Source: Stutzerimonas kunmingensis
GTDB taxonomy: Bacteria > Pseudomonadota > Gammaproteobacteria > Pseudomonadales > Pseudomonadaceae
Assembly: GCF_900114065.1 (NCBI RefSeq)
Contig: NZ_FORS01000002.1
Coordinates: forward strand, 620,001 to 684,000
Length of the DNA stretch: 64,000 nt
Direction of reading: 5' to 3'
Made by a program: the position numbers and the translations under genes. Of the stretch, positions 9,331 to 18,061 are shown in pieces (within the stretch, counting starts at the first letter, position 1; each line of letters starts with the position of its first letter). Below the pieces are notes generated by a model. It saw only the letters and a program-made list of their open reading frames with translations, was not told the origin of the DNA and did no database searches.

Positions 9331-11057
9331 CACAGCTCCGGCCCCATGGAGAAATGCAGACGGACGCCACCGTCGCCGTCCAGCGGATGAGCGACATCGA
9401 CGCGAATCGGGCCAACCGGCGATACCCAACGCACACCAACGCCAACGGCACTTTTCAGCGTGGGAATTTCCAGCGAGTTGAAGGCGTTGCCCTGATCAAC
9501 GAAGGTCGCGACACGCCATTTCTCGGCGATCGAATACTGATACTCGGCACTGACCGCGAACTGATAGCGGCCGCCGATCTTGTCGCCATCGGAGTTGGTC
9601 GGTGACAGGCTCTGGTAATCGTAGCCACGCACGCTCTGATCACCACCGGCGAAATAGCGCAGTGACGGCGGCACGTTGACGTATTCATCGGTCCAGTTGC
9701 CGCCAAGCTGCACGCGACCGAGAAAGCGATGCCGCTGGGCCAAGGTGGTCAGCCCCCGCAGCTGCACGTTGGCGTGGACCAGGTCGGCATCGGAAAGCAC
9801 CCCGGCCTTCGCCGCGGCTACTTCGAACTGCAAGCGATAGCCCCGGCTCGGATCGATACGATTGTCGCTACGCAGGTAGCTGTAGGCGACGCCGGGCATG
9901 AGCAAGGTGCTGGTTCCGGAATCGTCCCCGAGGCGATATTCCTCGTGCTGCCACTTAAGCGACAGCACGCGCAACCAGCCGCTGGGCAGCTGACTGTGCC
10001 ATTCCGGCCCGACCTTGAGCAGACGGCTGAGGCTGTCGGTGCCGGCGATCTCTTCATACTGGTAGCCGCCGACGAAGCGCAGCTTATCGGTCAGTGGCGG
10101 GTCCAGCGGGATGTCGTACCAGAACCCGACGTTCTGCCGCGGCGCCGACAGTTCCGCCTCGGCCCCGTAGCTATGGCCTTGCGGGTTGACCCAGTGGCGT
10201 GTCCAGTCCAGCCGGACCCGCGGGCCGACGTCGGTGGAATAACCAAGGCCGAAGCCAAAGGTGCGCGGCTTGCGCGTGGTGAGCGCGACCGAAACCGGGA
10301 TGCGCTGCTGGTTGGCGCCGCTCGGGTTGGCATCGACGCGCACGCCCTCGAAATAGCCGCTCGACTGCAGCGCCTGGCTGAGTTCGGCGATCAGTTCGGA
10401 GTCGTACGGTGTATCCGTCTCGAACGGCACCATGCGCGCGAGCAGGTCGTCATCGAATGGCGAATCCCCCTCGAAGCGCACGTCGCCCAGGCGGTAGCGC
10501 GGCCCGCTGTCGAACACCAGCTCGACGTCGGCGACGTTCTCCCGCGGATCGACGGCCAGCCGCTGCTGGGTGAAGCGGCCATCGAAATAGCCGAAGCGCG
10601 AGGCCTGGTTGAGAAACTGCTGCTTCACCTCTTCGTACCGTCCGTGGTTCAGCACATCGCCCTGACGCAGGGTGCGTTCGGCGACGCGAAAGCCGGAGAA
10701 CTCAGCGGCAGGCCCGTCCAGCCGGACGGTGATGTTGCGCAGCTTCACCGGCTCACCGGTTCGCACACGCAACACCAGCGCCGGTTCCTCGCCCTCACGC
10801 ACATCGGTGCGGATGCGGCTGCGGTAGTAACCCAGCGCTTGCAGCGCCTTTTCCGCCTGACTCTGCGCGACCCGGCTGTAGCGCAGCAGCTCGCGCGCGT
10901 CACGGTCGCCCAGGTCGCCAATGTAGTTCTCGATATTTTCCCGGAGCGCCTGGTTCTCGGGCTCGATGCGAACGTCGAGTTCAGCGGCGCTGGCATGGAT
11001 GCCGCTCAACATCACGAGTGCGGCTACCAGCGGGCCGATTCGGTTCGATTTGCACAT
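9330..11057 (-). CDS. tamA: Outer-membrane assembly factor TamA (Omp85 family)
   Basis: A 575-residue outer-membrane protein (E. coli TamA is 577). It has a signal peptide (residues 1-25, cleaved near HASAA), three POTRA-type domains to about residue 250, and a C-terminal 16-strand barrel containing the Omp85 features FGFGLGYSTD and YFAGGDQSVRGY and ending in a strand rich in alternating hydrophobics. The start at 11057 is chosen because it begins the signal peptide; a longer frame reaching 11207 adds a non-secretory segment. It is directly coupled to tamB. Confidence 0.95.
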   Translation of the reverse strand: MCKSNRIGPLVAALVMLSGIHASAAELDVRIEPENQALRENIENYIGDLGDRDARELLRYSRVAQSQAEKALQALGYYRSRIRTDVREGEEPALVLRVRTGEPVKLRNITVRLDGPAAEFSGFRVAERTLRQGDVLNHGRYEEVKQQFLNQASRFGYFDGRFTQQRLAVDPRENVADVELVFDSGPRYRLGDVRFEGDSPFDDDLLARMVPFETDTPYDSELIAELSQALQSSGYFEGVRVDANPSGANQQRIPVSVALTTRKPRTFGFGLGYSTDVGPRVRLDWTRHWVNPQGHSYGAEAELSAPRQNVGFWYDIPLDPPLTDKLRFVGGYQYEEIAGTDSLSRLLKVGPEWHSQLPSGWLRVLSLKWQHEEYRLGDDSGTSTLLMPGVAYSYLRSDNRIDPSRGYRLQFEVAAAKAGVLSDADLVHANVQLRGLTTLAQRHRFLGRVQLGGNWTDEYVNVPPSLRYFAGGDQSVRGYDYQSLSPTNSDGDKIGGRYQFAVSAEYQYSIAEKWRVATFVDQGNAFNSLEIPTLKSAVGVGVRWVSPVGPIRVDVAHPLDGDGGVRLHFSMGPEL

Positions 11058-11207
11058 GGCCAGCGATGCTAGCACGTGTTTCCGAGCAAGTCCGAACGTG
11101 CGGGCTAGACAGTGTGTAAGGCGATCTTGCGGTGGGGCGGGCATCGGCTGACATCGCGTGGCTTCAGACCAGTCAGACTGGCCCGCCCGGATAAAATTCG
11201 GCCACAC

Positions 11208-11843
11208 CTAACGCGCCGCTTCCATCCGCCTGGGCGCTGGATGAAAGAAGATGTGTTCGACCACCGGGCCGACGGCGATCTGGCCGATCTCCTCGTAGCC
11301 CTGCCGCTGGTAGAAGTTCAGGTAGCGTGGGTTGCCGGTATCGATCACCAGTCCCTGGGAGGTTTCATCCTCGGCGCACCACTCGTGCACCGCCTGCAGC
11401 AGCTGCTCACCATATTGCTGCCCCTGAAACTGCGGATGCACACCGAGCAACGGCAGCAGATGTACCGCGCCGGTCGGCAGACACGCCAGTACCGCCGCGT
11501 GGTAGTCCAGATAGCGCCTGGTGCAGCGGAACCCGGCGGTCAGCAGCATGCGCGCGCGCCAGGCCCAGCTTTCGGTGACATCCAGCCGCCGTTGCGGCGG
11601 CGCGATCAGCGCGACGGCTATCAGGCGGTCGTCCAGCAACAGCCCGAGTGCTGGTTGCTGCTGCAGGAAATGCTGGTTTACCAGCTCCCGCACAGTCGCG
11701 CGCACGCGCTGCTGATAGCCGGGCCGGTCCGCCTCGAACAGGTAGGCAAAGGTCGGTTCGTGACGATACGCGTGATACAGCAGCGAACGGGTTTCGCGGT
11801 CATAACCACTATCGAGCGTGCGAACCTCGGCAGACATCGGCAT
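11208..11843 (-). CDS. GNAT-family N-acetyltransferase
   Basis: A 211-residue protein with the acetyl-CoA-binding motif A of GNAT enzymes (LLGVHPQFQGQQYGEQLL, about residues 140-157) followed by the typical NPRYLNFYQRQGYE segment. The substrate is unknown. The ATG at 11843 has GAGAG five bases upstream. In-frame alternatives are ATG 11837 and an upstream start at 11879. It precedes tamA-tamB on the same strand with a 150-base gap, so it may be co-transcribed, but no functional link is evident. The gene is divergent from xthA. Confidence 0.85.
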   Translation of the reverse strand: MPMSAEVRTLDSGYDRETRSLLYHAYRHEPTFAYLFEADRPGYQQRVRATVRELVNQHFLQQQPALGLLLDDRLIAVALIAPPQRRLDVTESWAWRARMLLTAGFRCTRRYLDYHAAVLACLPTGAVHLLPLLGVHPQFQGQQYGEQLLQAVHEWCAEDETSQGLVIDTGNPRYLNFYQRQGYEEIGQIAVGPVVEHIFFHPAPRRMEAAR

Positions 11844-12096
11844 GGCAACTCTCGGCTTTTTCCAGAGGGATGCTTGCAACTTAGCAGCGCTTCGCCCGCC
11901 CCGCCACGCCGCCGGAGCACCTGCCGTTCACGCTGCTCCAAAGACAATGCCGTTGCTGTCTGTTTCAGCGCGAAACTTGGTATGCGCGGCGCCGCGGCTC
12001 TAGAATCGGCGTTCTTTGCCCACGACAGATCGGCATCGGCAGTGCCGCGCCGGGTGTCCTTCCCCCTTGAGCCTCAGCCAGCCTTCACGGAATCCC

Positions 12097-12909
12097 ATGA
12101 AAATCGTTTCCTTCAATATCAATGGATTACGCGCAAGACCTCACCAGCTTTCTGCGATCATTGAAAAGCATCAGCCGGACGTCATCGGCCTTCAGGAAAC
12201 CAAGGTTTCTGACGAACAGTTTCCCCAGGCGGAGATCGAGGCGCTCGGCTACCACGTCCATTATCACGGGCAGAAGGGCCACTACGGCGTCGCCCTGCTC
12301 TCGCGCCAGGCACCGCTAGAGATCCACAAGGGCTTTCCCAGCGATGGCGAGGAGTCGCAGAAGCGCTTTATCTGGGGCCGGTTCGCCGACGCGAATGGCG
12401 AGCCGGTTACCGTGATGAACGGCTACTTCCCCCAGGGCGAAAGCCGCGCCCATCCGGTGAAGTTTCCCGCCAAGACCAAGTTCTACGCCGACCTGCAGGC
12501 GTTGCTCGAACAGCAGTTCCGCCCCGAAGAATCGCTCGCGCTGATGGGCGACTTCAATATCTCCCCGCAGGACTGCGACATCGGCATCGGCGAAGTGAAC
12601 GCCAAGCGCTGGCTGCGCACCGGCAAATGCAGCTTTCTCCCCGAGGAGCGCGAGTGGCTCGAGCGCCTGAAGGGCTGGGGACTGCAGGACAGCTTCCGCA
12701 CCCTCAACCCGGAAGTCGTCGATCGCTTCAGCTGGTTCGACTATCGCAGCCGCGGTTTCGAGGACGACCCGCGCCGCGGCCTGCGCATTGACTACATCCT
12801 GACCACCGCAGCGCTGCACCAGCGCGTGATCGATTGCGGCGTCGACTACGACATCCGCGCGATGGAGAAGCCTTCCGACCACTGCCCGGTGTGGATCGAG
12901 CTGCGCTGA
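12097..12909 (+). CDS. xthA: Exodeoxyribonuclease III
   Basis: XthA is the major AP endonuclease and 3'-5' exonuclease of base-excision repair. The 270-residue protein matches the family length and shows the metal and catalytic motifs: FNINGLRAR at the N-terminus, LQETK with the metal-binding Glu, MGDFNIS with the catalytic Asp/Asn pair, and PSDHCPVW with the catalytic His near the C-terminus. The ATG at 12097 opens directly with the conserved [12 protein letters not shown]. Sequence upstream in the same frame is not family-like. Confidence 0.97.
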   Translation: MKIVSFNINGLRARPHQLSAIIEKHQPDVIGLQETKVSDEQFPQAEIEALGYHVHYHGQKGHYGVALLSRQAPLEIHKGFPSDGEESQKRFIWGRFADANGEPVTVMNGYFPQGESRAHPVKFPAKTKFYADLQALLEQQFRPEESLALMGDFNISPQDCDIGIGEVNAKRWLRTGKCSFLPEEREWLERLKGWGLQDSFRTLNPEVVDRFSWFDYRSRGFEDDPRRGLRIDYILTTAALHQRVIDCGVDYDIRAMEKPSDHCPVWIELR

Positions 12910-12943
12910 CGACCGCTGCGCAATTCCGGCAGCGCCGCCCGCG

Positions 12944-12977
12944 CTGTCATTTATTGGTAACCGAACCGTCTTAATCT
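12944..12977 (+). promoter_or_regulatory. PHO box and -10 element (PhoB-type promoter)
   Basis: CTGTCATTTATTGGTAAC at 12944-12961 matches the PHO box architecture: a perfect first heptamer CTGTCAT, an A/T-only 4-base spacer, and a second heptamer TGGTAAC with two differences from CTGTAAC. A -10-like TAATCT (12972-12977) begins 10 bases after the box, the usual spacing when PhoB replaces -35 recognition. Confidence 0.72.
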
Positions 12978-13004
12978 CGCGGCCTTCTACAAGGAGGTCG
13001 CGAG

Positions 13005-14369
13005 ATGACGCCACGTGTGTTTGGACGGTTCTGGAATCGGGCACTGCCCCTGCTGCTGGTCACGCTGGGGAGCGTCTCCGGCAACAGCCTCGCCGCCCCG
13101 CCCACCCCGCCAGACGGATCGGCCGTGCTGCGCGTCCACGGCTCCAATACCGTGGGTGCCAAGCTGGCACCGATGCTGGTGGCCGGCCTGTTCGAGGCCA
13201 AGGGCCTGCAGTCGGTCCGCATCGCCCCGGCCGGCAAGGAAAACGAGCAGCGCATCACTGCCCTCGACGAGCGCGGTCGGACCGTGCAGGCACTGGTCGC
13301 CGCGCATGGCACCGGTACCGGATTCGCTGGGCTAAAAGACGGTACTGCCGATCTGGCCGCTGCTTCGCGACCGATCAAACAGAGCGAAGCGCAGAGCCTC
13401 GCCGCCCTGGGCGACATGCGCAGCGCCGGGAGCGAACAGGTCATCGCCATCGATGGTCTGGCGGTGATCGTTCATCCCGACAACCCGGTGCAGTCCCTCA
13501 GCGTGGAGCAGGTGGCACACCTGTTCGCCGGGCAGATCGCCAACTGGCGGGAGCTGGGCGGCGCGGACGTTGCCGTCGAGCTGCACGCGCGTGATGACCA
13601 GTCCGGCACCTACGACACCTTCAAGGAGCTGGTGCTGAACAGTCAGGGGCAGGCATTAGCCACCAGCGCCGTGCGCTATGAATCCAACGACGCCCTGTCC
13701 CAGGCGGTCAGCCGCCGTAGCGGCGCCATCGGCTTCGTCGGTCTCGCTTCCGTCGGCAAGTCGAAAGCGCTGGCAATCACCGACGGCGATTCCCAGCCCA
13801 TGCCACCGACCACGGCCCTGGTCGCCACCGAAGACTATCCTCTGTCGCGGCGCCTGTTCCTCTACGCCGATCCGCAGAAGCAATCGAAATGGACCCGCGA
13901 ATTCCTGACGTTCGTGCATAGTCCTGCGGGGCAAGCCATCGTCGAGAAATCCGGCTACGTGGCCCAGGCCATCGCGCCGATCAGGCTGCCGCTACAGACG
14001 ACGATGCCCGAGGCCTATCAGCAGCTGGCCAAGGAGGCACAGCGACTGACCGTCAACTTCCGCTTCGCCGAAGGCAGCGCGCAACTGGACAACAAGGCCC
14101 AGCGCGATGTGCAGCGTTTGATCGACTATCTCAACAGCCACGACAAGCAGATGAACGCGGCGGTGCTGGTCGGCTTCGGCGACGCCCGCAACGATCCCGC
14201 GCGGACTGCATTGCTGTCCAAGCTGCGCGCCATGGCGGTGCGTCGCGAACTGGCGCGTGGTGGCATCCTTGTAAAGGAAATCAACGGTTTGGGTGATCAA
14301 CTTCCAGTGGCATCTAACAGCGAAGCTGGCCGCATCAAGAATCGCCGCGTCGAAGTCTGGGTGTACTGA
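13005..14369 (+). CDS. PstS-like phosphate-binding domain fused to OmpA domain
   Basis: A 454-residue secreted protein. The signal peptide covers residues 1-31. It is followed by a PstS-like periplasmic binding domain with VHGSNTVGAKLAP, GTGTGFAGLKDGTADLAAAS and a DQSGTYDTF segment, typical of phosphate binding proteins. From about residue 345 there is an OmpA/MotB peptidoglycan-binding domain (NFRFAEGSAQLD, then NRRVEVWVY). It would tether a phosphate-binding module to the cell wall. AAGGAGG eight bases upstream is a perfect ribosome site. There are no pstC, pstA or pstB genes nearby, so it is not the transporter's own binding protein. The PHO box upstream suggests induction by phosphate starvation. 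A role in phosphate scavenging or surface attachment is inferred. Confidence 0.87.
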   Translation: MTPRVFGRFWNRALPLLLVTLGSVSGNSLAAPPTPPDGSAVLRVHGSNTVGAKLAPMLVAGLFEAKGLQSVRIAPAGKENEQRITALDERGRTVQALVAAHGTGTGFAGLKDGTADLAAASRPIKQSEAQSLAALGDMRSAGSEQVIAIDGLAVIVHPDNPVQSLSVEQVAHLFAGQIANWRELGGADVAVELHARDDQSGTYDTFKELVLNSQGQALATSAVRYESNDALSQAVSRRSGAIGFVGLASVGKSKALAITDGDSQPMPPTTALVATEDYPLSRRLFLYADPQKQSKWTREFLTFVHSPAGQAIVEKSGYVAQAIAPIRLPLQTTMPEAYQQLAKEAQRLTVNFRFAEGSAQLDNKAQRDVQRLIDYLNSHDKQMNAAVLVGFGDARNDPARTALLSKLRAMAVRRELARGGILVKEINGLGDQLPVASNSEAGRIKNRRVEVWVY

Positions 14370-14468
14370 AAAGAGTGCAAGATCGTATCGGCCGCCTGCC
14401 GCGGGCGTACTGTCCCGGTGCAGGCGTCGGGTTTAAGCTCGGGCGATTTCCGCCAGCAGGAATCGTCC

Positions 14469-15401
14469 ATGTACCTCGTCTGTGGTGAAGCGCTTTTCGA
14501 TGTGTTCGCGGCCTCGACCGACAGCCGCAGTCGTCTGCATCTGGAAGCCGTTGCAGGTGGCTCGCCGTTCAACGTTGCCGTCGGACTGGCCCGGTTGGGC
14601 GCGCAGGCCGCGCTGCTCGGTGGGCTCTCCCGCGATCATTTCGGTCAGCGCCTGCTAGCGCTGCTGCAGGAAGAAGGCGTTGCCGCCGAGCATCTCGCCA
14701 TCTTCGATGCGCCGACCACCCTGGCGATGATCGCCATCGGCGCCGATGGCAGTCCGGTCTACAGCTTTCGCGGCGAAGGCTGTGCCGATCGCCTGTTGCA
14801 TACCGAACAGCTGCAGCCGCTGCCTGCTGGCATTCGCGGCATCCATTTCGGTTCCTATTCGCTGGTGACGCCGCCGATTGCCGATACGCTGCTGGCCTTG
14901 CTGCATCGCGAGCATGCCCAGCGCCTGATTTCACTCGATCCGAACATTCGCCTCAACGTCGAACCCAGCCTCGAACGTTGGCGCGAGCGGGTCGAGGCGT
15001 TCGCCGAACGCGCACACCTGATCAAGGTCAGCGACGAGGACCTGGCCCTGCTCTATCCGGGCATGGCGCCAGCGAGCATCGCCCAGCGCTGGCTGGACCA
15101 TCACGCCGAACTGGTGGTGCTAACCCGCGGTGCCCACGGCGCACAGCTCTTCAGCCGCAAGCACGGCCAGCTGCACGTGGCAGCGCAGGCGGTGACGGTG
15201 CGTGACACCGTGGGAGCCGGCGACACCTTCCAGGCCGCGTTGCTCGCCTACCTGGCCGAACAGCAGCTTGACTCGCCGCACGGGCTCGCGCAGATGAGCC
15301 CTATCCAACTGCAGGCCATGCTCGCCTTCGCCAGCAGCGCGGCCGCTATCACTTGTTCCAGACGCGGCCCGGAACTGCCCTACCGATACGAAATTGACTG
15401 A
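14469..15401 (+). CDS. mtlZ: Fructokinase (PfkB family) of the mannitol cluster
   Basis: This enzyme phosphorylates the fructose made by mannitol dehydrogenase to fructose 6-phosphate. The 310-residue protein has both PfkB signatures: GGSPFNVAVGLARLG near residue 32 and DTVGAGDTFQAALLAYL near residue 250, the latter with the catalytic Asp in the GAGD motif. The ATG at 14469 has CAGGA about eight bases upstream. It lies just ahead of the regulator gene. In P. fluorescens mtlZ is, from memory, at the far end of the mtl operon, so its position here is a rearrangement. Confidence 0.9.
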   Translation: MYLVCGEALFDVFAASTDSRSRLHLEAVAGGSPFNVAVGLARLGAQAALLGGLSRDHFGQRLLALLQEEGVAAEHLAIFDAPTTLAMIAIGADGSPVYSFRGEGCADRLLHTEQLQPLPAGIRGIHFGSYSLVTPPIADTLLALLHREHAQRLISLDPNIRLNVEPSLERWRERVEAFAERAHLIKVSDEDLALLYPGMAPASIAQRWLDHHAELVVLTRGAHGAQLFSRKHGQLHVAAQAVTVRDTVGAGDTFQAALLAYLAEQQLDSPHGLAQMSPIQLQAMLAFASSAAAITCSRRGPELPYRYEID

Positions 15402-15467
15402 CCGGTTTGGCCATCGCGCCCTCAGCAGCTATAACCCTTCGTGGCCTTTCACGACAACGGACCCTGC

Positions 15468-16373
15468 ATGAGAGCGTTGAAGATTACCGACCCGTCCTAC
15501 GAGCTGATGGACGACCACCACGGCAATTCGCTGATCTACCGCGAACATGGCTTCCCTTGCCCGTTGGTGCGTTGGCACAACCACAAGGAATACGAGCTGC
15601 ACCTGATCGTGGCCAGCTCGGGCAAGGTGTTCGTTGGCGATTACGTGGGCAATTTCGGGCCGGACAGCCTGTTCCTCACCGGCCCGCACCTGCCGCACAA
15701 CTGGATCAGCCAAGTCCAGGAAGGCGAAGTCGTGGCCAAACGCGACATGCTGGTCAACTTCACGGACGAGATGCTCGAAGCGGGCCACGCTGTCTTCTCC
15801 GAGCTGCGGACCTTCACGCCGATGCTCGAGCGCTCGCGCTACGGAATCGAGTTTCGCTGTCCGCAGACCATCGCCCAGGCACGCCAACTGATGCAGCAGA
15901 TCGCCGACAGCCGCGGCGCCACTCGCCTCGGCTACTTCCTGATCATGCTCGAGCTGCTTGCCAGGTGCGACGACTACCAGCTGCTCTCCGGCGCCACCTC
16001 GGCACAGTTGAGCGACGAGCAGCAGGCCGACCGGACCAACATGGCGGTCAACTACATCTTCGAACACTACATGCGCGAGCTGCCGTTGGAGGAAGTCGCC
16101 AGCCATCTCGGCATGAAACCCACCTACTTCTCGCGCTTCTTCAAGCGCGCCACCGGGCGCTGCTACGTCGAGTTCGTCAACAGCCTGCGCATCAGCAAAT
16201 CCTGCGAACTGCTGCTCGATCAGGACAAGCCGGTCACGGATGTCTGTTTCGAATCGGGTTTCAACAACCTGTCCAATTTCAATCGCCGCTTCCAGCAGCT
16301 CAAGGGCATGACCCCATCGTGCTATCGACGCCTCGTCGAACAACGCCTGACCGAGCAGAACCTGGCCAGCTGA
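15468..16373 (+). CDS. mtlR: AraC-family activator of mannitol genes
   Basis: A 301-residue regulator with an N-terminal cupin-like sensor domain (HNHKEYELHLIVASSGKVFVGDY) and a C-terminal AraC double helix-turn-helix (from about residue 195: LPLEEVASHLGMKPTYFSRFFKRATG, then VCFESGFNNLSNFNRRFQQLKGMTP). It should activate the mtlE operon in the presence of mannitol or arabitol. The ATG at 15468 (weak ACGGA upstream) fits the start of family members; a GTG at 15441 in the same frame is possible. It lies between mtlZ and the mtlE promoter. Confidence 0.92.
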   Translation: MRALKITDPSYELMDDHHGNSLIYREHGFPCPLVRWHNHKEYELHLIVASSGKVFVGDYVGNFGPDSLFLTGPHLPHNWISQVQEGEVVAKRDMLVNFTDEMLEAGHAVFSELRTFTPMLERSRYGIEFRCPQTIAQARQLMQQIADSRGATRLGYFLIMLELLARCDDYQLLSGATSAQLSDEQQADRTNMAVNYIFEHYMRELPLEEVASHLGMKPTYFSRFFKRATGRCYVEFVNSLRISKSCELLLDQDKPVTDVCFESGFNNLSNFNRRFQQLKGMTPSCYRRLVEQRLTEQNLAS

Positions 16374-16512
16374 TACGCTTCCGGCCGGCCGGCTCCAGCG
16401 CCCTGTTCCTCGCCCGCTGCTCCACTCGCGTCTTTATGATCGTGGCAAAGCCTCGTTCTTGAGCCCCTGCGACAGGTCTGGACGGTGCCGGTGCGGGCAG
16501 CCTACCGCGGTC

Positions 16513-16583
16513 AAGCGAGTGCAAAAAAGTATCGAAGCGAGTGCAGTCACGGCTTTGTCGCGCGGCCACTGCCGGCGTTGTAA
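16513..16583 (+). promoter_or_regulatory. mtlE promoter with MtlR-type direct repeats
   Basis: The 11-mer AAGCGAGTGCA occurs at 16513-16523 and again at 16535-16545, a 22-base period (two helical turns) as expected for AraC-family half-sites. Downstream are a possible -35 TTGTCG (16555-16560) and, after 17 bases, a possible -10 TTGTAA (16578-16583). The whole 16374-16671 gap contains no gene. Confidence 0.7.
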
Positions 16584-16617
16584 TGCCTGCCAGACGCTCG
16601 TAGCGCAGTACGCGGGT

Positions 16618-16634
16618 AACAACAAAAACAATAA
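16618..16634 (+). promoter_or_regulatory. CA motif (Crc/Hfq target) in mtlE leader
   Basis: AACAACAAAAACAATAA contains the AAnAAnAA pattern recognised by Hfq with Crc in Pseudomonas catabolite repression. It lies in the mtlE leader, 37 bases before the start codon and upstream of the GGAG ribosome site. Confidence 0.65.
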
Positions 16635-16671
16635 GTGCTTCCAGGCCCTGATCTGGAAGAGGAGTCCACGA

Positions 16672-17979
16672 ATGAAAGCATTCAACTTGCTGCTCGGTAC
16701 CGCCTGCATGGCCTCGATTGCGCTGGCCCAGGCCGCCGAAACCCTCACCGTTGCCACCGTCAATAACGCGGATATGATCCGCATGCAGCGCCTCTCCAAG
16801 ACCTTCGAACAGCAGAATCCCGACATCAAGCTCAACTGGGTGGTGCTCGAAGAGAACGTGCTGCGCCAACGCCTGACCACCGATATTGCCACCCAGGGCG
16901 GCCAGTTCGACGTGCTGACCATCGGCATGTACGAGGCGTCACTGTGGGGCGATAAGGGCTGGCTGGCTCCGATGAAGAACCTCCCTGACGACTACGACCT
17001 GGACGACGTTTTCCCCTCGGTTCGCGAAGGCCTTTCAGTCGACGGGACGCTCTACGCGCTGCCGTTCTATGCCGAAAGCTCGATGACCTACTACCGTACC
17101 GACCTGTTCGAACAGGCCGGGCTGGACATGCCCGAGCACCCCACCTGGAGCCAGATGGCCGAGTTTGCCGAAAAGCTGCACAAGCCTGGCGAGGACCAGT
17201 ACGGCATCTGCCTGCGCGGCAAAGCCGGCTGGGGCGAGAACATGGCGCTGGTCACCACCGTCGCCAACGCCTTCGGCGCGCGCTGGTTCGACGAGAAGTG
17301 GCAGCCCGAATTCGATGGCCCCGAATGGACCAAGGCGGCCAACTTCTATGTCGACCTGCTCAGCCAATACGGCCCGCCCGGCGCCTCCAGCAATGGCTTC
17401 AACGAAAACCTGGCGCTGTTCAACAGCGGCAAATGCGCCATGTGGGTCGATGCGACCGTCGCCGGCTCCTTCATGACCGATGAATCGCAGAGCAAGGTCG
17501 CCGACAAGGTCGGTTTCACCTTCGCGCCGCAGGAGACCACCGACAAGGGCTCGGCCTGGCTGTACTCCTGGGCACTGGCGATCCCGACCAGCTCCCAGCA
17601 GAAGGACGCCGCCAAGACCTTCACCGCCTGGGCAACGTCCAAGGCCTACGCCAAGCTCGTCGCCGAGACCGATGGCGTCGCCAACGTGCCGCCGGGCACG
17701 CGCGAGTCCACCTACAACGAGCAGTACATGGCGGCCGCGCCGTTCGCGGAGATCACCCTGGAGTCGCTCAAGCAGGCCGATCCCGCCTCGCCATCGGCCA
17801 AGCCGGTGCCCTACGTCGGTATCCAGCTGGTCACCATCCCTGAGTTCCAGGCCATCGGTACCCAGGTCGGCAAGATGTTCTCCGCCGCGCTGACCGGGCA
17901 GATGCCGGTCGAGCAGATGCTTACCGCGGTGCAGCAGTCGACCACCCGCGAAATGAAACGCGCCGGTTATCCCAAGTAG
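16672..17979 (+). CDS. mtlE: Mannitol/polyol ABC transporter substrate-binding protein
   Basis: A 435-residue periplasmic sugar-binding protein of the family-1 solute-binding type. The signal peptide covers residues 1-22 (cleavage near AQAAE). Typical features follow: TVATVNNADMIRMQRLSKTFEQ, LPFYAESSMTYYRTDLFEQAGL and an MWVDATVAG segment. The ATG at 16672 is preceded by GAGGAG. The frame extends upstream to 16459, but that part is the promoter and leader. It heads mtlEFGKDY; an intercistronic hairpin after it probably raises its expression over the permeases. Confidence 0.93.
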   Translation: MKAFNLLLGTACMASIALAQAAETLTVATVNNADMIRMQRLSKTFEQQNPDIKLNWVVLEENVLRQRLTTDIATQGGQFDVLTIGMYEASLWGDKGWLAPMKNLPDDYDLDDVFPSVREGLSVDGTLYALPFYAESSMTYYRTDLFEQAGLDMPEHPTWSQMAEFAEKLHKPGEDQYGICLRGKAGWGENMALVTTVANAFGARWFDEKWQPEFDGPEWTKAANFYVDLLSQYGPPGASSNGFNENLALFNSGKCAMWVDATVAGSFMTDESQSKVADKVGFTFAPQETTDKGSAWLYSWALAIPTSSQQKDAAKTFTAWATSKAYAKLVAETDGVANVPPGTRESTYNEQYMAAAPFAEITLESLKQADPASPSAKPVPYVGIQLVTIPEFQAIGTQVGKMFSAALTGQMPVEQMLTAVQQSTTREMKRAGYPK

Positions 17980-18013
17980 ACCAGCCGCACGTCCCGTGAA
18001 GGCGTAAACCCGC

Positions 18014-18032
18014 GAGGGCTCCACGAGCCCTC
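18014..18032 (+). other. Intercistronic hairpin between mtlE and mtlF
   Basis: A perfect 8-bp stem, GAGGGCTC and GAGCCCTC, with a 3-base loop and no T-run. It sits in the 82-base gap after the binding-protein gene, a position where such hairpins commonly protect the upstream message and give differential expression. Confidence 0.6.
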
Positions 18033-18061
18033 ATCGGCCCCTCTTCAGCCGGAGCATCATC

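Noticed and set aside
16459..16671. An N-terminal extension of mtlE
   Set aside because: The region holds the operator repeats, promoter and CA motif, and the signal peptide begins at the ATG at 16672 behind a good ribosome site.
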